The notes: generated by a model not told the origin, from the sequence alone. DNA of 64,000 bases from Rhizophagus irregularis (GCF_026210795.1 NC_089440.1:2356001-2420000); one strand, 5' to 3'; shown: positions 36,592 through 49,721, counted from the first letter of the stretch. Made by a program: numbers and translations.

Positions 36592-37479
36592 AGAACCCCG
36601 AACAATATATATAAAGGTAGGTTTTGTTTTAGTCGTTAACCAACATATAAAAATTTTTCCTATGTGAGATTTATTATTGCTTATTTGATACCATAATTTT
36701 TAAATAGTCAGATATAATTATGCGTAGCGAGTATTAAATTATTAATAGTCAGATATATATTTGCGTAGCAGGATAGATTTTTTCAATATATATATATAAT
36801 ATAATATATATTTACATTTTTCACATTAAAAAAATTTAATAAAATATGTAAACAAAGTTATAAACATGTTTGTGTAAAAAAAATTTACTATTTTTAATAC
36901 AAAGAATAAGTTAATTGTATACGTAATACAGGAATCATTTTTAGACGTGATTGTGTAACGTGTTTTTGATAAAACAAATACGCGTCCGCGTAACATTAAA
37001 ATTATAAATCATATACGTATCCGTGTAACAGTAAAAAAATATATATTAAAAATGAGAGCAACGGGTGGATGGGAAGGGAAAAATAAGTGTTTTTCTGTTT
37101 TTTTATAATTTTACACTATAATTTTTGTAATAATCAGTAAAAGTTATTTCATTTTTACTTAGAAAATTTTTTAAAAATATTTTTTTTGACAAATTTTACA
37201 GTAAATTTTAAAAATAAAAATTCCGCGTATTGGTGGCGATAATAGCTTTATCCATACTTTATTTCAAAAATTTTTGTTTTTTTAGTTTTTTTTATATACA
37301 TATTTTATAAAAAAAATTATATATAAATATATATATGTCATAAAATAAATTGCTTAGCAGTGTAAAAAATTTATGGGTTAGATAAAAGTTTGCTTAGCAG
37401 ACATGAAAAATATTTGCTTATTGACCTTAGTAAATTTTGAATTTTTTATCTGACCTATATATATATTGTTCGGGGTCCT
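36592..37479. mobile_element. hAT-type MITE inserted in the LINE, TSD TATTCACT
   Basis: The termini AGAACCCCGAACAATATATA and (complement) AGGACCCCGAACAATATATA are inverted. The 8-bp duplication TATTCACT at 36584-36591 and 37480-37487 flanks them. An 8-bp duplication is typical of hAT. It is 888 bp long, non-coding and very AT-rich, with GCGTAGC and GCTTAGC motifs near both ends. Confidence 0.88.
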
Positions 37480-39530
37480 TATTCACTTCCGTGATGAAAT
37501 TGGTTAAAAACTGGATGAAATTACCCAAGAATACACCATTGTCTCTATTATTTCATGAGAGGTGTTTAGGTATGGATCACCCATGGAAAATCCATTGTAT
37601 CAATATTATAACGGATTTAATGATTAGATTGAATAGTGGCTCATACGCAGCAATAGCTACACAGATTAGGCTTAGAGACGCACAGCTTAAATTACTTATC
37701 GTTGATCTAATCTTTGACTGTGATCTTCACGCAACGTCTTGAATAAAACTTCAAGCCCAGAAAAACGTCCCATTCAACGCATTGGTAATAGCTAAATCCC
37801 TTGACATTTCAATGGCGATAGACCTGATTGATAGATCAACTTGAAGTATATCAGGAGGGAAAGAGCCGATATTAAAGTTCTTTAAACAATATCAGCTTAC
37901 GAAGTATATATATAGGATTAACCAAAGCTCACATTACCCAATATTTTATATTAATCAATTATTTATTGGGGGAACATACCTTATGACATGAAAACAATAT
38001 TGTAGTTTAGCACTACTCCTGGTACAAGGAAGGACAGCAAGATGGTACTGTGATGTGGCCCATTTGTACACATCAAGGACAGATAATTTAACAGTAAGCA
38101 ATGATCTGAAGATTACGAAAGTTAACCATTGGGCCTTCTTATTAGATATTATACCGGATGCATGACGCAAACAAATCATTTTTGTTAGAGAGCCTTTGGC
38201 TAATTCAGATGCATGGTTAATTGGCAAAGTCAACAAAATACATCATTATGAACAGAGGATTTCAGTGAGCTATCGTCCAGGATACAATGATAATGGAACA
38301 ATCGGATGGCAGGATACCGGATGAGTTATACCAGCTCATTGCTGTAAGAGAGCAATTTTAAATAGAGTCTCTAATTCGCATGGTTGGAGTTTTTCTAGTG
38401 AATGGTTATTTTCAACTCATCATCCTGACATTTTGTTACCCGGAGATAGATCATCAACATCAACGCCAAGTCCCATAATTAGCCTACCACTGGTTCAGGA
38501 CATATGGATTCACAGATGGATAGATGATGATGACTTGAAATCAAAACTTATGGATATTAGAAATATATTAGAAGAGAGAACATCGGTAGAATATTACACA
38601 GATGGTTCGCTCATCAACACAAGTATACCTACATCAAGGGATAAAAAAGATCCCAATTTAGTGTACATAAAAATGGATGCGGTGTTCTGTGTCAATGATG
38701 AACCTGCCTTATCTGCCTAAGCAAATTTATCATTATGGCCCTCTTCTACATGTGCAGAACTAGTGGCTATTTTTCTGGCATTACTCACAGGTCCTAGGAA
38801 TGCAAAAATTAAGATATATACAGACAGTCAAAGTGCCATCTATATGATTAATAATAGACATAATAAATCGGGTAGAAAATTACTGAAACAGTCTAATTCT
38901 TTAATTTTACTTAAGATAGATATTCTTTTACAGGAAAAAAAGATGGATCTAGTGTTAGTGAAAGTTAAGGGACACAGTGGAGATGTTATGAATGAAATGG
39001 TAGATAAATTAGCTAAAAACACAAGTAATGACAGCGGTTACTTTAACAACAGATTTAACTTTAGCAATAGGAAAGTCAGATTTTTTCCAATTTTTAAACA
39101 GATCCCCATTGAATACAACTTAAAAAAATTTATCAAAACTCTAATGAATATTAAAGTGGCAGCAGAATGGTCAATGTTAAAATCAAATGGACATGAAACT
39201 CCAATTGATTGGAATATAACTTGGAACTTAATTCATAGATATAAAGGGTTTAATTGTATTTCAGTTAAAAAACATTGGCATTTAATATTTATTGTTAAAC
39301 TATTTGCTAAACTTCTTCCTATAGGTACTATTCTTCTACAGCGAAAACCAAATCTATACAAAGAGTTTGTCTGTCCAAGGTGCAATGCTAATAAAGAAGA
39401 AAACAGACATCATTTCATTGAATGTGAGGCCAATAAGAACTTATGGCCTATAATCAAAAGCAGAATGCAAAATGATATGATTTCCATAATTCAAAAATGG
39501 AGTAATACAACAGATGATACACCTAAGATT

Positions 39531-40234
39531 AGTGCTCCGAAAAAAATCTGATCTGATCAGATTTGATCTGAATCTGATCTGTCAGATTCAGATCAGATCA
39601 GATAAATTTAATCTGCAATTCAGATTCAGATCAAAAAAAATTTGATCTGAACAAATCAGATTAGCTTCAAATCAAATCAGATCAGATCAGATCAGATTCA
39701 GATTAGGCTTATTTAAAATCTGAATCTGATCAGATTTGATTTTACTAATAATTTCAGCCGAATTCATAATGCCGGCTGGAATTAATTCATAATTTTAAAC
39801 TCCAGCCAAAACGGATATGTCGATCATTTCCTTTTTTGGCGATAGCCGTTCCACAAAATCGATTTTTATAGGAACCAATTTGGAATTTTGTGTAACCTAA
39901 ATTTCCTTTTTAGGAAATTCAATAATTCCTGCCGGAGTTAAGTGCATAATTCTGGCCGAATTACATATTTACAAATTATAGCTTTAGAATTTATAATATA
40001 TTTATTCAGATTCAAATCAGATTCAAATCAGATCAGATCAGATTCAGATCAGATCAGATTTAATCAGTTTCGAATCAGATCAGATCAGATTTGAATCTGA
40101 TTAAATCTGATCTGATTTAGATTAAATTTAAACCGATCTGATTCAGATCAGATCAGATCAGATCAGATTTAATTAATTTCAGATCAGATTGAATCTAAGT
40201 AAAATCTGATCTGATCTGATCTGTTAGGAGCACT
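39531..40234. mobile_element. Non-autonomous element with 10-bp TSD and GATC-rich arms
   Basis: AGTGCTCC at the left and its complement GGAGCACT at the right are flanked by the duplication ACCTAAGATT at 39521-39530 and 40235-40244. A 10-bp duplication suggests a MULE-type transposase. The arms are dense arrays of GATCAGATC/GATCTGATC, so each arm folds on itself. The centre (39750-39980) contains GCCGGAATTA-like repeats. It is inserted in the LINE. Confidence 0.88.
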
Positions 40235-41177
40235 ACCTAAGATTATAAACAAGAAATTAAACTAGATACTAGGAACACAACATGATGATAAAAAATTTTT
40301 TGATTTTTGCTCACTGGCCTTGAAAGCTAAGATTGACACTAATTTTTCCAAAATATCAAAACAAATATTTGGATTCTCAGAGTCAAAAAACATTTTATTT
40401 TTGGCCTCACTTTTGGATTCCTTCATCATGCATTTTAAGGAACTAATTTGGTTGTCTAGATGTAATGCTACTAATGTATGGGAAAAGGCTAAAAATATCA
40501 GAAAAAAGACAAATTAAATGAATCTGAAAATATAGATCGTTATTTTAAATCTCCTCATCAACAGATCAAGTAATTAAAACAGAATAAACAACAATTAAAG
40601 AAGAATAATATAGCAAATTCACAGGAAGATCAAATGGTAGAGTTTGGTAATACATCACTGGAATTGGATTCAGTACAGCTTGAAAACTTAAAAATGAAAA
40701 TCTCATATTATCAAAATGCTATAGAATGGGAAAAAAAGCTCAAGATCAAATGTGTTTATTAATTAATAATAACTGGTGGTTTAGTTAGGCTTATAAAAAG
40801 ACAAAAAACGTTGTTAATAATGTTATAATTGATTTAGCAACAGTATAATTAAAAACTTAAATTGGAGTTATATATAAATTTACCAAATTTGAAAGGAAAA
40901 AGGGAGGAAAAAAAAAAAATAATAATAATAATATTTATAATAATAACAACAATTTCTATAATATAATCAATGGACATAATATTAATTATTTTTATAATCA
41001 ATAGATACAACACTAATTATTTTTTATTTTTTTTCTATATTTATTCTTATCTATATTTTGATGATTGCATTCTACTGGGTGGATATAGCTTATGATAATT
41101 TGTTTGTATGGTATATAAACTACATATCAATAAAGCATATATAAATCATTAAAAAAAAAAATAATAATAATAATATA

Positions 41178-42137
41178 CAGTCAACTCCCTCTATAGTCAC
41201 TCCCGTTATAGTCACATTCTACTATATAGTCACACCAGTTGAATGTTCAAAACACTTTATTATTAAAAACTATCCTATATAGTCACAATCTATCTATAGT
41301 CACTATCACACCTATCCTCAAAAATCTTATATTAAAAAGAACCGTTTATAATCACAGTTATATAAAGAATATATTAAATAACTTGGCATCTAATAATCGT
41401 ACAAAGATGTATCATAGCTTGTTAGAATCGTCTCACTGAGATGAATCGAATGGTGGTAGTTTTATCCTTTTGCGATCACTGGCTGATGAGTTATTCAACA
41501 AAATGTTAAGCATCGGCATTATTATATTTCTTGATTTACGTTTACTGCGCCATTTAACATTTTGCTAAATTTCTCAGTACCTAGTGATTGTAAAAAGACG
41601 ATTAATAGCTCGTTGGAATCGCCTCATCAAGACGAATCGAATGGTGGTAAGCTCATCTCTCTGTGATCAATATTGACGGAGTTACTACTTAAAAACCATT
41701 TAATATTTTTTAATTTCGGAAAATGATCTAGTGATTGGATTTCGATGTATTTTATACCATTAGATTCGTCGCATTAAGACGAATCGAATGGTAGTAAGAT
41801 TGTCTCTCTAGGATCAATATTGGCAGAGTTATTACACAAAAACCATTAATATTTTTTAATTTCGGAAATTAATCTAGTGATTGGATTTCGATGTATTTTA
41901 TACCATTAGAACCGTCTCATCAAGACGAATCGAATGGCGGTAAGATCATCTCTCTACGATTAATATTGGCGGAGTTACGATACAATAAAGTTTTGAGTAT
42001 AATTTTAGCTAAAATTATGTTAATTTTTGGCCGGAATTATGATATACTAATATAAGAAATTTTTTATATAGTCACATCTCTTTATAATCACCAAATATGG
42101 ACTGTCCCAAATGTGTGACTATAAAGAGAGTTGACTG
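41178..42137. mobile_element. TA-flanked MITE (pogo/Tigger-like ends) with internal tandem repeats
   Basis: The left end CAGTCAACTCCCTCTATAGT and the right-end complement CAGTCAACTCTCTTTATAGT are flanked by TA at 41176-41177 and 42138-42139. Inside are four repeats of about 110-175 bp, each containing a near-palindrome of the form GTCTCATCAAGACGAATCGA followed by a TGGTGGTAA-like block. There is no coding capacity. It inserted just after the LINE poly(A) tail. Confidence 0.85.
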
Positions 42138-42605
42138 TAAAACCATTGCAAAAACATTTATTTGGTCCAGTCTGGTCTAATCTGTAAAATTTAGTCCAGA
42201 TTAGATTTATAATCCGAAAACAGATTGGACCAGACAGAATATTTTGGTTCAGGTTGAAACATCAATTTAAACCTGACCAATCTGAATTTTTAGTTTGAAT
42301 TGCTGGATTAGAACTAGGGTTGGTAAGGTCAGTCTTGGTCCGGTCTCAGTCCTAGGACCTATAGGTCTTATCATGTGGACCTAAAGACTAGGTCCGCATA
42401 ATAAGTCCTAGGACTTAGATCCGATCAGGTCTAGACTTAATCTAGAACCTAATTCGAACCCGATCTGAACTTATTTTTTTTTATTTTAATTAATAAAATT
42501 GTGGCTTATACATTTACCGTTAATCATTACACAAATTACAAATGAGTACATTTTTACCGTTAATCATTTATTTATTACATCATATGCATATTAAACACTG
42601 AAATT

Positions 42606-45088
42606 TCATTTTTCTTCACCAATATTATTATCAATCCAGCTTTTTGTACATAGCAGTTTCTGAATGTAACCTATTTCAAGTTTTAGTTATTATATTCCCT
42701 GCAACAGAAAAAGCTTGTTCGCAAGCTACACTTGTTGATTGTATTGCCAAATAATCTCTCCCCATTAATGAGAGTACCGGAAACTCAGCAGAATGGGCCT
42801 GCCACCAAAGAAGTGCTGAAACATTTTCATCAACGGATAGGGCTAAATATTATTCTATTTCTGCAAAATCAGAGTTAACTGATATTTGTTTTGTATTGAC
42901 AGTTGCTTCCAACTGACATTTTTTTAGTTACTGAAAATATTCTGGTGATGATGTAGAATTTTCTTTATATAAAGAAACTTGTGATTGTGGTTTTTGGATA
43001 AGATACGAGAAAAATTGATTTTTAAAGGTATTTATCGCATTAGTTGTTGGCTTACCTAATTCAAAAAGTGAAGTTTTGATTTCAGGATATAATATTGATG
43101 CAATAGTGGTCGCATCATCAAAAATTATCCAATATTTTTCAATTTTTTGTTTTATTGAGTCAGCTAATTAATACTGATCAAAATCATCTTTTTCTATACA
43201 ATATTTTAGATGATCCCGAATTTCATTAAAGTAGAATCGTACATTACCTATTGTTGGATACATTGAACCTGAGAGGCTTTTGGTTGCTTTTTCAATAGGT
43301 TCTAAAACAAAAATTGTTTCCTTAAATTAAAATTAAAATTAAAATCAATTAAAAAATCATTAATTTAAATAAACTTATATTTATTTTTTGTAGATAAGAT
43401 CGTTAAAATATCAAAAAAAAAAGATAAATACCTTTATTTTAGTCTATGCCGCAGCCACAGGTCGAAAAGTGAAAAATCAGGCATCAATCAGTCACCAATC
43501 GGGCACCAATCAGGTACCTGATTGGTGCCCGATTGGCGACTGATTACATTTCGCTAAATACGTCACCAATCAGGCAGTTTGCTAACTTTTGATCCAGTAA
43601 TCAGAAAAGAATGAAATATAGCTCATTGGAATCGTCTCAACAAGGCGAATCTAATGGTAGCAAAATCGCATTTCTAGGATTAATACTTGATGAGAAATTA
43701 AGTAAAATATAAAAATGAAAATGTATCATTTATATTTTATTTAATTTTTTATTAACTATTAATCCTAAAAATTTGATTCTACTACCATTAGATTCGTCTT
43801 ATTGAGATGATTTCAATGAGCTATATTTCATTCTTTTCTGATCACTGGATCAAAAGTTAGCAAACTGCCTCCCGATTGGCGACGTATTTAGCGAAAATGC
43901 CAATCAGTCACCAATCGGGCACCAATCAGGTACCTGATTGGTGCCCGATTGGTGACTGATTGATGCCTGATTTTTTACTTTTCGACTTGTGAGCGTCTGG
44001 CATTAAATCACGTACATTTTTGTGCTTGATTGCAAGCATTTGTAATGCTGTTTCCATTCGTTGCAATTTATAAAGCATGTAATAGGTGAAATTCCACCTT
44101 GTTTCAATATCTATTTCAGGTTGAAGGTATTTCAGCTTTTCCATAATACATAATTCACGCAAATCATCACATAATAAAACTGAATTTTTGATTTTTGACA
44201 TTAATTTGCGCACAGCCAAAATTTCTTGATCAATTATTTCCATTTCTTGTTTAACTGCAAGGTTAAGTATATGAGCTGAACAACGGTAATGACTAAAAGA
44301 AAGATTATTTAAATCTTGTTCAAATTCTTCTGTTAATATTCGTCCACATACTAACATAGCAGATTCATTATCCATTGTAAGTGCAAGAGCTTTATCTGCT
44401 AGATTAAATTCATAAAGAATTTTGCTAATTGCAGTTGACATATTGATCCTGTATGATAAGTTTTAAAAGGAATTATATCCAACAAAAAATGCTGAAGTAT
44501 TTAATTTTGATCAATATAATGAATAGTCATACCAAGATTTGCTTTACTACTCAAAGTTGAAGTCCACATGTCAGCACTAAATGATACTTTTCTTGGTATT
44601 TTTTGTAAGTCTTTATAAATATTTGAATGACATTGATTAAATTCTTGGATAACCATTTCTTTTATTTGATGGCGATCAGGAACTTTGTAGCGAGGGTCAA
44701 AAACACTCATTGCTTTAATAAAATTTTCACATTCAACAACACTAAAGGGTAGTTGCTCAGAAATTATCCAAATAACAATTACTTCATCTCATTCTGACTT
44801 TTCTTTTACAGGCCAAGGATCTATACACTTAAACTTTAAAGTTGTTTGCTTGACTTTTGGAATTACTATATTATGTTTGTTTAATAAATGGTGTTTAATA
44901 CTAGAGTTACCTGACTTAATAGAAAATGCATAGTTACACTTTTTGCATACAGGTACTGAGTGAGTGGGATTCTTATAAGTTATATGAGACCATAAAGGAG
45001 AAGATTTACATGATATATTATTATTTTCGCCATCTTCAATATCATCAATATCAGAAATAAACGCGTCATCTAAATTGAATAAACTCAT
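42606..45088 (-). pseudogene. BED-finger hAT transposase, split by a MITE
   Basis: The N-terminus has a BED zinc finger (LWSHITYKN, VCKKCNYAF, KHHLLNKH). Next come SFSADMWTSTLSSKANLGM, the TMDNESAML and HYRCSAHILNLAVKQE motifs, then a helical region. The C-terminal dimerisation domain reads ALLWWQAHSAEFPVLSLMGR and TSVACEQAFSVAGN, ending LCTKSWIDNN before TGA at 42608-42606. Stops occur at 44791 (TGA), near 44509 and at several later places; there is a frameshift near 44450. The MITE lies between MPDA and the KETIFVLEPIEKAT segment. Clearly dead. Confidence 0.85.
43456..43991. mobile_element. CACTA-type MITE with 3-bp TSD and palindromic arms
   Basis: The ends CACAGGTCGAAAAGTGAAAA and (complement) CACAAGTCGAAAAGTAAAAA are inverted, and AGC (43453-43455 and 43992-43994) is a 3-bp duplication. 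CAC termini with 3-bp duplications fit CACTA. Each arm carries a long palindrome; the right one (43901-43962) is 62 bp and perfect. Inner arms carry GAATCGTCTC and CGAATCTAATGGTAG motifs shared with the MITE at 41178. Confidence 0.85.
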
Positions 45089-45351
45089 TTTTAAATTTTA
45101 GAAATATGGCGCATATCGGCATATCAGCATAATGGCGCATATATATATATTTAATTTTTATTGGCCAGGACTTATTAGGACCAAATCTTTATTAGTCCAA
45201 AAAATCGGACCTAAAGATCTGCAAATCTGGTCCTAAGATTAAGTCTTTAGGTCCTGGACCTAGGACTTTACCAACCCTAATTAGAACTGGACTGATTAGA
45301 GCTTTATTAGAATCAAAGTCTTTCATAGTGTATCTGCTCTTAGGGATAGAG

Positions 45352-48300
45352 GTTAATTAGCCATGGTTAATTAACTGCAATTAATTAACAGTTAAATTGG
45401 TTAATTATAATTAAGCAAATTTGGTTAATTAATGGTTAATTTGGTTAATTATAATTAAGAGACAGATCGCCACTCAACCGGAGAAATTTAATAATGCCGA
45501 TTTACGCAGATTATTGCCAAAAATGGCTAATACTCCTTTTTTACCAGATCGTCGACTCATCACGTGATATGACGTACAAATTTTAAAGATGGTAGTCGAT
45601 AGTGACAATCCTAGCTAAGCCACTCGCAAAATTTGAAGTTGCCAAAGTTCCACGGCTTCGACTTTACTATGTAGGAACGCGAGATTCCGGCCATAAATTT
45701 CTGGTAATTCGAATTTTAGACAATTTATTTTTCAACAATTTCGACCAAAAAATGAGTTAATTTAGGTTCTTATTTAGTTTTTAAACCTTTTTTAGTTTTA
45801 ATTTAGCCGTTTTTTTTTATTTTTTTATCTTAATATATTGAGTATTACCAATATTTACTAGATCTGCTTATTATACTATGCTATAGTATGTTGTTTACCA
45901 TATTTTCTGTAGCTTGCTCTTTGAATGTTCGTGCGTAAGCTGAAATCCAGTTTTGTATCATTGCTATCTTAGGGACATCTTCAGCTTCCAATTCACCAGA
46001 TTCAACAAATGTCATCAGCTCATTATACATATCCTTTGCCGACATTTTATCCTTTTGGTTGAGATTTCCATTCAAAAAAAAACCCTTCAACAACTCCTTC
46101 ACCTTCTTTTTCATTCTTTTCCCCCTTCCTTTCCCTTCTAATTTTTGATTGCTTTTCAACGCCCATCCCATAGGTAATTGAAAATTCACATCAACAGAAC
46201 TGATTCAATGCAAAAAAAACGTAAGTTTTCAATTTTTGAATTATGTCTGTTTAAGCTTACATGTTTCTTTACCTTGCATCTTCTAATTCATCATTGCGAT
46301 TGTTATTATCCGTGAATTCTGGTATTCTAACTGAATTTATGTCTATAGAACATGTTAGTCAAACATATTTATAAAAAAACACATCTATTTCAATTGATTA
46401 CCTGGCAGGGGAATTGTCCAAACTGACTCAGGTTCAGTTTGTTCAGAAATCTTTGGATGGGGACGAACAATTGGTTTGGTACAAAGTTTTGCAATTGCAG
46501 AGGGAGAAAATTATTCCATGGACCAAAATGTGGAAGTGATCGGGCACATATGTAGCCTATCATTTCGCCAGAAATTGGCCATTTCCAGTAAAATAAATTT
46601 GAAATCCCTTTTATAGTTTTGACACTTGGTTTTGAATTTAGTTCTTTTTTGCTAACATTATTTGGATTTTCATTTTCAGATTCAAATTGACTTCGATTTG
46701 GTTCCAAATATGCTAGTGATGTACCAGATAAATGTTTAGCCGCTTCTACTATATCCTCTCCATCACGAATATCATATCCAATCCGAATATATCGTTTGAT
46801 TGAATGGGAAATCTAAAAGAAAATGGTAATTTTAATATAAAATCTATTGCTATATCTATATATATTATAATACTTACTGCAGCATGATGGGAATCAATTG
46901 TTGTTTTAGCTTCACCTGGCTCGAGGAATTGCCAATCACGAACTTCAATTTGATACCATTCATTCCAATGCGCAACTATAGCCATAAGTTCTGATGAATG
47001 GTAATGTGCCCCATTATCTGATATTATTCTAATCCATTTTGGTTTATGTTTTATTGTTTCAAAAACAGCTTCAAAAGAGGAGGCAGTAAACCAAGCATCT
47101 TGCTTGGTATCAGTTGACCAGTGATCGTAAGCTTTTACGTCTAATTCTTTGCAATTATTTTTTTTTATAAAAACTAGAATTGTGTGAAGAGTCCATCCAC
47201 GTTTGCCAAAAAATTCTGCTTTAGTTTCCCGAGCAGATTTTGGCAAAATTCTCATCTTATAATCAGCAACAAGTAACGCACCATGCTCATCAAGAGTGGT
47301 TAATGTAGCTTTAAATTGAGCATTCAAGTATACTTTACGCGTTGTATGGGCTAAAAAATACTGCAATTGTTCTTTTATTTCTTCTAAAGAAGTGGCTTGA
47401 TCTTCCATTACATGTAATTGCATAAATTCAAAAAATTCAAAAAACTTATCACATTCTGAGCACCGTGAATTATGTTTTTCAGAACATTTTCCAAAGGCAT
47501 ATGGCAAACAATGGGAAATACAAGGATTATGTTTTGTTGTACCATCAGCATCAACCACTAATTCTCTTTCATAACCACAACGCATATGGCGCCGCTTTAA
47601 AGCATCAATTTTTCGCAATATATTATCCTGAGGATATATTAAAAGGTAAATAATATTTTTCAACCTAAAATAATTCATTTATCAAAATAGAATTTACTTA
47701 CTAATTGATCTTTTTGTGAAAATGTATTGCGTGCAATAGCTATTAAAGATTCAAATGGAGTATAGCCATACTCATTACAGGTGAGACAAAGTCCACCCAT
47801 ATCATCTCGATATTTGATATTACTACAGTTTGCTAATCGGCCCATAAATGATGTCTTTTTCATACCATTAGGAAAAGTTTCTTCAAATTTTTTCCACAGT
47901 TTAGTTTTTTGATCACGCATATATAATATTGGCAATCCATTTTTATCCACTTTGTAAGAACTTTGTGCAACTATACTTCGATCCTGAAAAAATATTAGAA
48001 ATTGTTTTTCTTTAATTTCAGACATTTGTTTAACAATTCTTCTTGGTTTTATTAGGCTTGGTGCTCCTGGTCCATTAAGTCTTGCATGTTTTCGTGCAGA
48101 ATTAATTGTATCATTTCCTACCTGTATGTAATAATAACAGTTTTTTTAAGATTTATTTTATAGTGAATTCAATAAATATAGATTTTGGCTTTACCCCAAA
48201 CTTTTCTTTGAGTTTTTTATATGTAAAATTTTCGGCAATTATTGAAAGAATTCTAACTTTTCCATCATCTCCTCTTTTATTTTTTTCTAAAGCTTTTTGT

Positions 48301-49650
48301 AAACTTTTCCAAGGTGTTTCATTTTCATTATCAGGGTTAGATTTCTTTTCTATCACTATTAGCATTCCTGATTCAAAAAGTTTCGCTAGATTTTCCCTAT
48401 CAGGTGAAGGATCTGGTGCCTTTGTCCAAAATTCAATTATATGCTGTTTTTTTGAAAATGGGGTGATATTAATACAACCAGAGGCACGAAGCATTGCTCG
48501 CCATGCACCTAATTCTTTTTCTTGAAATTGATAATTTTCTGGATAAATTTGAAATAAAATTGCAGGAAATTGAATTATTGTATTAGTTTGTTTGTACCAG
48601 TTTGTAAATAAGTTTGACCAATCTGAAAATGTATTAGCAATTTTACGTTTTTTTATATTTTGTTCAAATATAAGATTCAGTAAATCAATATTTTCCCAAT
48701 TATCACTCGTACAAGTAATTATATTATTATTCTTTTTCAATTCTTCCAATTTTTGTTGAACGTATGAATTAGTGATTCCAAATAAAGTCACTCCATCATA
48801 TTTTCTGAGAATACCAATAGTCTCCCAAATTTTATTAGGCGTAGTATCCTTATTATGGTATAATTTAATACCTTCATAATAAACGTCCAAACTACATTCA
48901 TCTTCTAGTATAGATTGTATAAAAAGTGATTGTTTACCATTATATTTCGTTATAAGTGTAGAAAGATATCCTGGACCAGCACCATAATATTCTTCACAAG
49001 ATGAAATACCAATTTTACTAACCACAATTAATATTTTATCTAAACGAATAAATATTGGAATAAATTGAACATCTGCTATTAACTCATGAACAATTGATTC
49101 ATTATCAAACCCCATAACAGCTAATCCTGAATATTTTATTTTATTACCAAAAATTTGGTTATACGTTTCATTAATTGCTACAGAAGCTGATGGCTGAGCT
49201 CCAGAATCTTTATCATCACAAACACAGCGGAAACATGGATTTTGTGTTTGTTCATTATTAAGAACTGTTATTGCAAAGTTCTTATTGTTAAGATAACAAT
49301 TAACAGACATAAATAATCGATAAGGTATCAAATTAGCGTTAGTTTTATCAAATTTACATAATTCCCACCAATTTCGTGCATATATACCGTAATGCAAATC
49401 TTCTGAAATAATTCCCTTGGCCAAAAGGGTTATTGTATACTGTCTTTTTTTGCTCATTGAGAAAGTTTGTATAATAAAGAACGCAAGATTCTAAAAAAAG
49501 TTTTTTTATTAATAACGAAGCCCATAAAATTAATTATAGGTTGCCAATCATTTTATCCTGTTAAGTGTCGATCTGTCACTTAAGCAAATTTGATTAATTA
49601 ACAGTTAATTTGGTTAATTATAAATTAGCCAATTAAAAGAAGTAATCATA
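45352..49650 (-). mobile_element. Candidate DNA transposon of unassigned superfamily
   Basis: Both ends carry the inverted core AATTAAGAGACAGATCG (near 45450) and CGATCTGTCACTTAAG (near 49570), bordered by arrays of GGTTAATTA repeats. Inside is one long minus-strand multi-exon gene that resembles a transposase. Exact termini and a target duplication were not resolved because of the TTAATTA repeats. Confidence 0.6.
45881..49457 (-). pseudogene. Six-exon, about 1,077-residue transposase-like protein, one base from open
   Basis: Exons 49457-48195, 48121-47702, 47627-46878, 46812-46402, 46342-46273 and 46199-45881 join at GT-AG sites. The phases fit throughout if one base is missing near 46490 in exon 4; otherwise there are no stops. 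The N-terminal 420 residues start MSKKRQYTITLLAKGI. Exon 3 has Cys/His clusters (CISHCLPYAFGKC, CSECDKFFEF), then candidate acidic residues in VADYKMRILPKSARETKAEF, IRIISDNGAHYHSSEL and FLEPGEAKTTIDSHHA. These suggest an RNase H-fold DDE/D core. The C-terminus has GWALKSNQK and a helical tail. I cannot name the superfamily; a Zisupton/Dileera/Kyakuja-type or other eukaryotic family is possible. Confidence 0.65.
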
Positions 49651-49721
49651 ATCATGTGACTAATTTTCTGATTTTTATCGATCTTTTTTTCAATAATTTT
49701 TTTTTATTTTTCAATTTAATA

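Larger units (their letters stand above)
33690..41177 (+). mobile_element. LINE with endonuclease, RT and RNase H, interrupted and decayed
   Basis: The element reads: APE endonuclease (IGTHNIDGLAGDN and NETNL near 33730-33840, GDFN near 34182, TRIDQIWISE near 34350, SDHDIITLT near 34430), RT with YMDD near 36170, RNase H (YYTDGS, CAELVAI, YTDSQSAI, VKVKGHSGD, 38590-38990) and a CPRC...HHFIEC zinc finger near 39373. The C-terminal part resumes at 40245-40762. An AATAAA at 41131-41136 and an A-run/TAA tail (41152-41175) end it. Several stops and frameshifts break the frame. Two insertions, 36592-37479 and 39531-40234, split it. Confidence 0.85.
42315..45279 (-). mobile_element. Full-length hAT element, TSD ATTAGAAC
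   Basis: The termini TAGGGTTGGTAA and TTTACCAACCCTA are inverted, and ATTAGAAC at 42307-42314 and 45280-45287 is a perfect 8-bp duplication. Subterminal regions carry repeated GTCCTAGGACC-like palindromes. The element encodes a BED-finger hAT transposase and contains the MITE at 43456-43991. Confidence 0.92.

Noticed and set aside
37955-38236. 93-codon minus-strand ORF
   Set aside because: The plus strand here reads as decayed LINE protein, so this is its shadow.
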